Positions 34,914 to 41,637 of a stretch of DNA of 64,000 nucleotides are shown here, one piece after another. Below the pieces are notes generated by a model. It ran no database searches and was not told the origin of the DNA. It was given only the letters and a program-made list of their open reading frames with translations. A program made the position numbers and the translations under genes. Source of the stretch: DASWTL01 sp966250385 (lineage in GTDB: Bacteria > Bacteroidota > Bacteroidia > Sphingobacteriales > Sphingobacteriaceae). Location of the stretch: contig CBINHC010000006.1 in the NCBI GenBank assembly GCA_966250385.1, forward strand, positions 1 to 64,000. Direction: 5' to 3'. Each line of letters opens with the position of its first letter. The stretch's first letter is position 1.

Positions 34914-37304
34914 TCAGAAACGTTTGGTGACGTTCAATAATCTCAGACCGAGGCCCGGCTTCTGATCGGCGGTATAGTAGCCGTAATCAAATCCTGCCTT
35001 ATAGTTATACCGGGCGCCCATTTGAATGCCGTTGAATACGATATTCAGGTTTTTCAGATAACCTTTGTCATGCAGTTCCTTCAGGTATTCCAGTTCGCTG
35101 CGCTGGGTGTAGGCCTGCCGGATAACAAACAGGTTCACATCACTGAACTTCGATATGATCATGGCGTCGGATACCAGATGGATCGGCGGCGTGTCGATCA
35201 GGATCTCGTCGAAGTGTTTCCTGAGTAGTTCAATGAGGTGCTTCAGTTCCGGGCTTCCAAGGTAGTCGGATGCATTCGGGATCAGGCTGCCTGCCCGGAT
35301 GATATAAAGATTCGGGTGTGCGTTGGATGACTGGATGATCTCTTCGATGCCGGCGTCCTCTTTCAGAAAATCAGACAGGCCTTTTTCTGAGGTGAGATTG
35401 AAGTTTTTGGAGACCCCCGGTTTTCTCAGGTCAAATTCCAGGATGATCGTCTTCCGGTTATACCTGGCAAGGGCCAGACCAAGATTGCTCGTAATGAAGC
35501 TTTTTCCTTCGCCCGCCATCCCGGAAGTTAACATCGTGACTTTTCCGCTCTCCGTCTGGCCGTGGAGATAATGAAGATTCGTTCTCAGTATTCTGAACTG
35601 CTCGGCCAGAATTCTGCAGTTATTGTCTGCCAGGGGCAGCGGCTGCGGCGTTTCGGCCTGAACCAGCTCTGCCAGGATCGGTACCGCGGTAATCTCCTTG
35701 ATTGCACTGTCAGAAATAATCCGGCTGTTTAGCTGCTGCCTGCTGAAGATGATCCCGATCGGGATGGCCATGCCCAGCAGGAACGCGGCGCCGATTATCA
35801 CAGGTGGTTTCGGAGAGTCCGGATTGCCGTAGTAGGCCTGGTCCACCGTCCGGCTGTCCGCCAGCGTCGAAGCGTAGCTTAAGGCAGCCTCTTCACGCTT
35901 TCTCAGCAGGTAGATATAGAGGTCTTCCTTGATGCTTTGTTCCCGCTTGATGCTGATGTACTGCCGCTCCTGAACCGGAATGTCGCGGATAGAAGCGTCG
36001 AAGCGGCTGTCATATGTACGAAGTTGTTTCCGGGTCGCCATCAGGGACGATTTGATACTTCTGATGTTATCCTTGATAGTGACCCGGAGCGTCTTTATCT
36101 GATTGTCGACCGCCTGCACGACCGGATTCTTCTCCGGCATGGTTGCCAGCAGGCGGTTCCGCTGGAGTTCCAGCGTGGTAAGCTGTTCCAGGAGGACGGC
36201 CAGATTGGGATCCGAGATGCCGTTTGTACTGGGCGAAGCTTCGGGATCCCCGGAGCTGATGTAGTTCTCCAGGTCTGCGATGACTTCGAGCTGGACATTC
36301 ACTTCGTTTAATTTCTCGTCATTTGACCGGACATTGTCCAGGTACAGCTTTGATTTCTCGGAGATCTCCGTCAGGCCTTTGCTGCTCTTGAATCCGGCCA
36401 CGTTTTTTTCCAGCGTTCCCAGCTCGTGACTCAGGGAGTCGAGCCTGGCATCCATGAACTTCAGCGTATTCTGCGTCTCCCTGTTTTTATATTCAACAGA
36501 TGCCTGGTTGTATTCGGCTATCAGTTTGTTGAGGATGTCTTTTCCGCGTTCCGGCACGTCATCTTTCAGGCTGATCTCCACCAGGCTTGCCAGCTTGCTT
36601 ACCGGTGAGGTGATGAGTTTAGCCAGATACAGTCCCGTAGCCGCTTTCGGACTGATGACAGAGATCCCGATCTCGGCACCGGCATACGAAGGAAGATATT
36701 TGGTCGGTTCCAGCCGGTAATAATTATCGCCGAGTTTCAGCGGAGAAGAGAAATTCATCCTGGTGATCTGCTCTCCGTCCACGATGGCGTACTGCATGCT
36801 GTTCAGGATCCTTATCTTTAACTGCTCAACCTTTATTTCCTCAGGATCGCCCTGTACAAGCGTAAGGTGTACGGGGGATTCTTTGTAGATGTCCCGGTCA
36901 AGGATTTTATCAGTTGTTTTATAGGTCACCCAGAGCTGCATGTCCCGGACCACGTTATCCATGAGCGCCCGGGATTTCAGAATTTCCAGTTCGTTCTCTA
37001 CCAGGTGGTTTGCCCGTATGAAATCCAGTTCAGCCAGAGCGGGCTCGGCGGCCGAGACGCCCCTGATCTGGTCTTTTATCAGCAGCCTGGCCTTTACTTC
37101 ATATACCGGGGCAACGATTTCCAGGTAGGCAAAGGCCAGGGCCAGTGACGAGAGTGTCGTGATGCAGAACAGCGGCCAGTGGTAGGCATACTGCCGGATC
37201 ACATTCATGATATTACTGCTATGCGTATGATTTCCCTTCTCTTCTGAAGCAGGATAAATCGAAATCGTTTGCTGATTCATCACAGAGACATTTTGTATGA
37301 GCAT
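34914..37304 (-). CDS. wzc: Wzc-type polysaccharide co-polymerase and tyrosine autokinase
   Basis: A ~796-aa inner-membrane protein. I start at 37304 (MLIQNVSV); MNQQTIS at 37280 is equally possible, while a frame to 37400 overlaps the upstream gene. The first transmembrane helix (HWPLFCITTLSSLALAFAYL) opens a long periplasmic Wzz/GNVR domain with coiled-coil stretches, the second helix (PPVIIGAAFLLGMAIPIGIIF) leads to the BY-kinase domain: Walker A GMAGEGKSF, Walker A' EFDLRKPG, Walker B ILIDTPP. A Tyr-rich tail (RYNYKAGFDYGYYTAD) supplies autophosphorylation sites. It controls chain length and export together with Wza. No separate phosphatase (Wzb) is visible. Confidence 0.92.
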   Translation of the reverse strand: MLIQNVSVMNQQTISIYPASEEKGNHTHSSNIMNVIRQYAYHWPLFCITTLSSLALAFAYLEIVAPVYEVKARLLIKDQIRGVSAAEPALAELDFIRANHLVENELEILKSRALMDNVVRDMQLWVTYKTTDKILDRDIYKESPVHLTLVQGDPEEIKVEQLKIRILNSMQYAIVDGEQITRMNFSSPLKLGDNYYRLEPTKYLPSYAGAEIGISVISPKAATGLYLAKLITSPVSKLASLVEISLKDDVPERGKDILNKLIAEYNQASVEYKNRETQNTLKFMDARLDSLSHELGTLEKNVAGFKSSKGLTEISEKSKLYLDNVRSNDEKLNEVNVQLEVIADLENYISSGDPEASPSTNGISDPNLAVLLEQLTTLELQRNRLLATMPEKNPVVQAVDNQIKTLRVTIKDNIRSIKSSLMATRKQLRTYDSRFDASIRDIPVQERQYISIKREQSIKEDLYIYLLRKREEAALSYASTLADSRTVDQAYYGNPDSPKPPVIIGAAFLLGMAIPIGIIFSRQQLNSRIISDSAIKEITAVPILAELVQAETPQPLPLADNNCRILAEQFRILRTNLHYLHGQTESGKVTMLTSGMAGEGKSFITSNLGLALARYNRKTIILEFDLRKPGVSKNFNLTSEKGLSDFLKEDAGIEEIIQSSNAHPNLYIIRAGSLIPNASDYLGSPELKHLIELLRKHFDEILIDTPPIHLVSDAMIISKFSDVNLFVIRQAYTQRSELEYLKELHDKGYLKNLNIVFNGIQMGARYNYKAGFDYGYYTADQKPGLGLRLLNVTKRF

Positions 37305-37339
37305 TGTGCCCCGCGAATCCGCAGGGCGGCAGCAGGTCC

Positions 37340-37843
37340 TTAAGCCTGCATGGAAACGACCCGGACGTGCTCCTTTTTGATTTCGGCGATCATGGAACAT
37401 CCCAGGGAGGGCAGGAGCACTTTGACGGTTCGGCTATTCACGCCTATCACTTTGGCTTCCATTTCCTTCATAGGGCCATGGAGGACCCTGACGCGGTCAT
37501 GGATGTTTACCCGAAGCTTTTCGAGCTTCACATTATTGTAGCTGAGGAGAAAGTCCTTGATCGCTTCTATTTCTTCGTTTCTTATCAGCGCGGGTTTGCC
37601 CAGCCAGTACACGTAGTTGATCACTCCGTCCACCATCCTGACCGCGGTTTGCTGCCTGGGGCAGATTTTGACGAACACGTAGGAGGTAAAAAGTGGTTCT
37701 TCTATTACTTTTATCCGGTCGCTCCACTGCCTGAACACCTTGTTCAGCGGGCAGTAGTTTTCGATCGACTGTCTTTCAAGGTTCACCGCCACTTTCTTTT
37801 CCCACCGCGGTTTGGTGTAGACCGCATACCAATGTTTCTCCAT
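37340..37843 (-). CDS. UpxY-family NusG-like transcription antiterminator
   Basis: A 167-aa paralogue of NusG. The N-terminal NGN domain begins KHWYAVYTKPRWEKKVAVNLE and contains EPLFTSYVFVKI; a KOW motif lies near NIHDRVRVLHGPMKEMEAKVIG. Members named UpxY in Bacteroides travel with RNA polymerase from the leader of a capsule operon and suppress premature termination over very long transcripts. It is the first gene after a 389-base leader and before wzc, the expected place. It should serve the ~26-kb operon to 11829. No UpxZ-like inhibitor gene was found beside it. Confidence 0.87.
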   Translation of the reverse strand: MEKHWYAVYTKPRWEKKVAVNLERQSIENYCPLNKVFRQWSDRIKVIEEPLFTSYVFVKICPRQQTAVRMVDGVINYVYWLGKPALIRNEEIEAIKDFLLSYNNVKLEKLRVNIHDRVRVLHGPMKEMEAKVIGVNSRTVKVLLPSLGCSMIAEIKKEHVRVVSMQA

Positions 37844-38000
37844 AACCTGTGCTTAATTAATAGCTCTGCCCGAAGGAATCATTCACGGATGTCCGATGAT
37901 GTTCCTGTTCAGGAGTGCGTCATTTCTGATGAATAAACTGTCGCCGAACGTGTTCATCCGGACCTGCTTCGCCTGGCCGAAAGTCCAGATGTAAATCCTG

Positions 38001-38228
38001 GTGAGCTCCGCCTTTGCGCAGGGCTTCGCCTTCTCAGCCCCGGGGCTGATCATTCAGACACAATTAGAATGGGGACGCGGGGATATGAAACATCCGCCCT
38101 GCAAGGCAGTTCCGGTACTCGGGCAGGGCTTCGCCCTCTCAGCCCCAAACTGATTCTTTGGTTAATACGAAGTTCTGATTCTGCTTCGGATGCTGATCCT
38201 CAGCTGGTTCTTTGAAAGGCAGTTCCGG
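38001..38228 (-). repeat. Diverged ~113-bp tandem repeat in the wza-upxY leader region
   Basis: The 389-base gene-free stretch 37844-38232 holds two copies of a ~113-115-base unit (38001-38115 and 38116-38228) with conserved ends. A 23-base block (38020-38042 and 38124-38146) differs at one position, and AAGGCAGTTCCGG recurs at 38103-38115 and 38216-38228. Copy 1 includes a perfect 16-bp palindrome, TCAGCCCCGGGGCTGA (38035-38050), and GGGCGAAGCCC hairpins occur in both on the minus strand. A 24-codon ORF with an ATG (MNTFGDSLF..., 37883-37957, minus) ends 39 bases before the upxY start. This is probably leader RNA between wza and the antiterminator; a terminator/antiterminator or REP-like role is conceivable. 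Confidence 0.6.
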
Positions 38229-38232
38229 ACAT

Positions 38233-38997
38233 TTATCTGCTGGTAATGATGATTGCAGCTATCGAAGCGGCAGACAGCAGTATACTGATATGTCTGTAGC
38301 TCCGTTCGACCGTCGCGTATCTTGTCCTGTCCGGTTGCACGTAAATCACATCATTGTTCTTCAGGTAATAATATGTAGACTCAAAGATTTTTTTGGAGGT
38401 GAGGTCAAGCGGAATAAACTCCCTGTTTCCATCCCGTTCGCGGATGAGGAGAATATTGTTCCGCCTCGCCGTGATATTCAGATCCCCGGCCATGCTGAGA
38501 GCTTCAGTTATCGTCACCCGTTGATTGGGAATCGGGTAAACACCCGGATTCAGCACATCGCCCATCACCGAGATCTTAAAATTCAGGAACCGGATATTGA
38601 CCACCGGATCTGTCAGGTACGTTTTAAGCTGGTTACGGATCTCCTCGCGCAGCTGAAATGTCGTCTTCCCCGAGGTCTTGACTGCTCCCAGCATCGGGAA
38701 ATGGATCTCTCCTTTCTGATCTACGATATACCCGGTCGCCATCGGGTCCTGGCTTGCTCCTGCAGCCCGCTGAATATTATTATTGTTGAATACTGCTGAA
38801 GCTTCTGCGTTCAGACTGGAAACGTTAATCTCCAGAATATCTTCAGGCTGTATGGTTATCAGGGAATAGTTCTGAATGACCTCCTTCCGTCCGTTGGTCC
38901 GGTCGACATCCTGAAAATAGGGCACATGCTTATACGAGTTGCATGAAGCTGTGACAGTTACTGCTAAAACAACAAGTGGATATAGACCCTTCAGCAT
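38233..38997 (-). CDS. wza: Wza-type outer-membrane polysaccharide export lipoprotein
   Basis: A 254-aa lipoprotein with signal peptide ending in TASC (Cys19). It has the Poly_export domain (ITIQPEDILEINVSSLN; VDQKGEIHFPMLGAVKTSGKT) and an SLBB domain (ISVMGDVLNPGVYPIPNQRVTITEALSMAGDL). The C-terminus is a short hydrophobic helix (ISILLSAASIAAIII), as in Bacteroidota Wza proteins. The product forms the outer-membrane exit channel working with Wzc. It heads the locus on the minus strand with 345 gene-free bases upstream (38998-39342), where its promoter must lie; no consensus -7/-33 pair was obvious there on this strand. Confidence 0.9.
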   Translation of the reverse strand: MLKGLYPLVVLAVTVTASCNSYKHVPYFQDVDRTNGRKEVIQNYSLITIQPEDILEINVSSLNAEASAVFNNNNIQRAAGASQDPMATGYIVDQKGEIHFPMLGAVKTSGKTTFQLREEIRNQLKTYLTDPVVNIRFLNFKISVMGDVLNPGVYPIPNQRVTITEALSMAGDLNITARRNNILLIRERDGNREFIPLDLTSKKIFESTYYYLKNNDVIYVQPDRTRYATVERSYRHISILLSAASIAAIIITSR

Positions 38998-39261
38998 ACT
39001 GCATTGATTAAGTTAACGGGAATTTTAGCACAGTATTTGAACTATAAACGTGCCTCCTGTTGTCGTGTTTTTTGCGACAGCGGAATGCTTAACGAACGTG
39101 AAAAATATCTCAGCACGGCTTGTAATTTTCCTCAATTAGCTTCACGGTTTCTTAAAAAACTTGCAACATTCTTAAAATTTGCGTATTGTAAGCTGGTCAG
39201 GCATCCCGGGGTGCTGTATATAAAATGCTACAAAAAGCATTTGCCGGCGGTCCGAAAGGAT

Positions 39262-39292
39262 TTTGTCCGTTGATTTTCTTGTAATATTTTTG
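39262..39292 (+). promoter_or_regulatory. Bacteroidota consensus promoter upstream of the 59-aa gene
   Basis: TTTG (39262-39265), exactly 19 bases, and TATTTTTG (39285-39292) match TTTG-N19-TAnnTTTG at every constrained base. The predicted transcript would begin near 39299, giving a ~44-base leader before the ATG at 39343. The rest of 38998-39261 shows no gene I trust, only AT-rich intergenic DNA. Confidence 0.65.
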
Positions 39293-39342
39293 AAACTGTC
39301 TTTCGGGATTTTCCGTAGACCCGGGTAAGCCAACGGACCATT

Positions 39343-39522
39343 ATGGAAAAGGGAATTTTTATTGAGGCACTGGATCGCTCGAAACAGGTTCTAAACCGCG
39401 TGTTACTGATGAATCCCAATGACGCAGTTCATGCGCTTCTTTGCGAAGAGATCGATATCCCGATCGTGGTAAGCGAAGAGATCCCGGAAGGGCGGTTCTA
39501 CATCACGACAGAACTGAAATAA
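39343..39522 (+). CDS. Small hypothetical protein (59 aa)
   Basis: A 59-codon ORF, ATG to TAA, with a protein-like composition: an amphipathic N-terminal helix (FIEALDRSKQVLNRVLLM) and an acidic second half ending GRFYITTELK. Its main support is the near-perfect promoter 51 bases upstream. There is no clear Shine-Dalgarno, usual in this phylum. It ends 10 bases before the end of the convergent PAS-domain gene. I do not recognise a family and it carries no signal or membrane segment. It is short enough to be missed by standard length cut-offs. Confidence 0.5.
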   Translation: MEKGIFIEALDRSKQVLNRVLLMNPNDAVHALLCEEIDIPIVVSEEIPEGRFYITTELK

Positions 39523-39532
39523 GCGCAGCTGA

Positions 39533-40141
39533 CTATTCGTTTCTGGACTCCTTATAAATCTTTACGTTCATCCGGAGAAAGATTTTGTCCAGTTCGCGGG
39601 CGCAGTCATTGAGGAGATCGAACATCTCCAGTTTCTCGTCCATCCCCTGGGTGACCTTGATGGCGGCATTCAGCCCCAGAATGGAAGCTATAGGCCCGCG
39701 CATTTCGTGGGACATATCCTGGAGAATATCCTGCAGGAAGTTATTCTTGGCGATCAGTTTTTCTTCCCGGTCTCTCTTTTCAGTGATATCGCTTTCAATG
39801 GCGATGAAACCCAGGTGGTCATCATGATCGAACAGCGGGGAACAGTCGATGTGCACCCAGTAGGGCACTTTGTTCTTGGTGTAATTCACCACTTCAAGAT
39901 TGAACCCCTCGGCGTCCCGGATCGCGTTTCGCATGATCTCAATGGCAGCCGGAGAGGTGTCCGGCCCCTGCAGCAGCGTGCCTGGCGTATGACCGACGAC
40001 CTCCTGAAGAGCGTAGCCCGTGGTCAGCTCAAAAGCAGTATTTACCCAAAGAATCGTTCCCTCAGTATCCGTTATAATAATGCCGTTTTTGACCTTATTT
40101 AAAATAATATCGGCGAACTTCAGGTTGGCCTGCTTTTTCAA
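39533..40141 (-). CDS. PAS domain-HisKA protein lacking a kinase ATPase domain
   Basis: A 202-aa cytoplasmic signalling protein. Residues 10-120 are a PAS domain with LOV-like features (ITDTEGTILWVNTAFELTTGY, then LLQGPDTS), ending in a PAC segment (GFIAIESDITEKRD). The residue that would be the photoactive Cys in LOV is Gly54, so flavin photochemistry is not expected. Residues 125-195 form a HisKA-like helical hairpin with MSHEMRGP, putative phospho-His145. No HATPase domain follows before the stop, so it cannot autophosphorylate alone. It may be phosphorylated by a partner kinase, or be a truncated kinase. It is convergent with the 59-aa gene. Confidence 0.8.
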   Translation of the reverse strand: MKKQANLKFADIILNKVKNGIIITDTEGTILWVNTAFELTTGYALQEVVGHTPGTLLQGPDTSPAAIEIMRNAIRDAEGFNLEVVNYTKNKVPYWVHIDCSPLFDHDDHLGFIAIESDITEKRDREEKLIAKNNFLQDILQDMSHEMRGPIASILGLNAAIKVTQGMDEKLEMFDLLNDCARELDKIFLRMNVKIYKESRNE

Positions 40142-40202
40142 TCGGGTAGAGTTTTAGTAGAAAACTTCAGTTGCAGGATAATGTTTTTTCCACTCGGGTA
40201 AT

Positions 40203-40242
40203 AAAAAAACCTGTTATCTGAAACAAGGTTCCGGATAACAGG
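40203..40242 (-). terminator. Intrinsic terminator for the small membrane peptide gene
   Basis: CCTGTTATC (40210-40218) pairs with GATAACAGG (40234-40242) across a 15-base loop, followed on the minus strand by seven T residues (40203-40209). It lies 33 bases past the stop of the 40276-40461 ORF and upstream of the PAS gene. Confidence 0.75.
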
Positions 40243-40275
40243 CTGAACATTTTTTTTATTGAACGTCTCCCGATG

Positions 40276-40461
40276 TTACTGCCTGAAAAACTGCAGAAGA
40301 AAAATGATCAGGAAGAAAGCAAGGAATAAGAGATCCAAGGCTTTGAAGACCTGTTTTTTCCGGCGCATAGTCAGGCTTCTTAGTGGCTGAAGTTTCAGGT
40401 TTAGGTTGACAGGTTTTACCATAAGACAGACGTTTCCCCTTTCATGCAACTGGTATGCCAA
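40276..40461 (-). CDS. Possible small single-pass membrane protein
   Basis: A 61-aa ORF whose last 20 residues form a clear hydrophobic helix (LDLLFLAFFLIIFLLQF) after a basic segment (MRRKKQVFK), a positive-inside type I-like arrangement. An internal start at 40422 (MVKPVNLN, 48 aa), preceded by AAAGGGG at some distance, is as likely as the ATG at 40461. Support comes from the following intrinsic terminator and the coherent membrane topology. No family recognised; it could still be a chance ORF. Confidence 0.4.
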   Translation of the reverse strand: MAYQLHERGNVCLMVKPVNLNLKLQPLRSLTMRRKKQVFKALDLLFLAFFLIIFLLQFFRQ

Positions 40462-40692
40462 CTTCCCGGTACGATTGCGGATCCGTTTCAGGTGGCTGCA
40501 GATGCGGGCATGCTGCGCCGGCCGGTCTTTTTCAGGCCTGTGCTGTATGCTTTTAACAACATCGGTATACTAAAAATACTGCAAGGCAATGCGTAACGTA
40601 CAGCAGGGCGGAGGCGGCAGATTTCTTAAAATAATAGGTAACAGAGAGGGCAGGAATTACGTAAAGGTAATTGCCTGGAAAACAGGTCGAAT

Positions 40693-41637
40693 TTGAAACT
40701 GATATTTGTGAGTATACGCGAGCAATTAAAGAGACCGGTCCTGATCCTTCTGCTGTTGGTCCTGGCACAAATGGCATTTTCACAGCAAAAAGCCATGTTT
40801 ACTCAGTATATGTTTAACGGTCTGGCGGTGAATCCCGCTTATTCAGCTATGGATGAGGCCCTGAACGTGACCGCTGTTGCCCGCCAGCAGTGGGCAGGTT
40901 TCAAGGGTGCCCCGAATACGCAGACGCTTACGTTTCATTCGCCGGTCCGGGAATCAAACAGTTCCATCGGAGTTATGGCTATGCGCGATCAGATCGGCGA
41001 GGTCATATCTGAGAACGGTGCGTACCTGACCTTTGCGCAACGCGTACAGCTTTCGGAGAATAGTTTCCTGGCTGTCGGGGTGAACGCCGGTATCAGCAAG
41101 TACGTCGCTGATTACAGTAATATTCAAACGCAGTCGAGCGCAACAGATCCTGTATTTGCCGACGAAAACGATCTGCTGGGAAATCTTGGGATGGGCATCC
41201 TGCTGTTTTCGGACCGGTTTTATGCGGGTCTTTCCTCCCCATTCTTCCTTTCACGGGACTTCGCCGCCCGGGACTTCAATACCGGAACCGCCCACAGGCC
41301 CCACTACATGCTGCAGGCAGGCTACCTGGTCGCCCTGGGAGAAGATGTCCGGTTCAAGCCGAACATGCTGGTCAAGTACGTAAACGGCTCGCCGGTGCAG
41401 ATCGACCTCAATGCAAATTTTCTCCTGAAAGAGACCATCTGGCTGGGGGCGTCCCTCAGATCCCTGGATTCCTTTGACGTGCTGGCCGAGATTGAGGTAA
41501 CTCCGAGCATCCAGATCGGATATTCATACGATTTTACCACCACGGCACTCTCCAAGGTGGAGCGCGGCTCCCATGAGATCATGCTGAACTTCCGCCTCCC
41601 TGTTAAGGGCAGAAGTTTCCCGAGGTGTTACTTCTGA
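40693..41637 (+). CDS. PorP/SprF family type IX secretion-associated outer-membrane protein
   Basis: A 314-aa outer-membrane beta-barrel-like protein. The signal peptide (VLILLLLVLAQMAFSQQ) is followed by the family signature AMFTQYMFNGLAVNPAYSAMDEALNVTAVARQQWAGFKGAPNTQ. PorP/SprF proteins help secrete or anchor partner proteins exported by the type IX system, and usually neighbour a large repeat-rich adhesin with a T9SS tail. None is present here, so this is an orphan. The start is uncertain: the longest frame begins with TTG at 40693 and a GTG at 40708 gives a normal signal peptide. The 3' end overlaps the convergent outer-membrane protein gene by 10 bases. Confidence 0.85.
   Translation: MKLIFVSIREQLKRPVLILLLLVLAQMAFSQQKAMFTQYMFNGLAVNPAYSAMDEALNVTAVARQQWAGFKGAPNTQTLTFHSPVRESNSSIGVMAMRDQIGEVISENGAYLTFAQRVQLSENSFLAVGVNAGISKYVADYSNIQTQSSATDPVFADENDLLGNLGMGILLFSDRFYAGLSSPFFLSRDFAARDFNTGTAHRPHYMLQAGYLVALGEDVRFKPNMLVKYVNGSPVQIDLNANFLLKETIWLGASLRSLDSFDVLAEIEVTPSIQIGYSYDFTTTALSKVERGSHEIMLNFRLPVKGRSFPRCYF

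Noticed and set aside
39004..39273. Plus-strand 89-aa ORF ahead of the 59-aa gene
   Set aside because: It is Cys/Lys/Arg-rich without domain features and overlaps the promoter of the 59-aa gene.
40553..40783. Minus-strand 76-aa ORF
   Set aside because: It overlaps the PorP/SprF start on the other strand and has no homology-like sequence.
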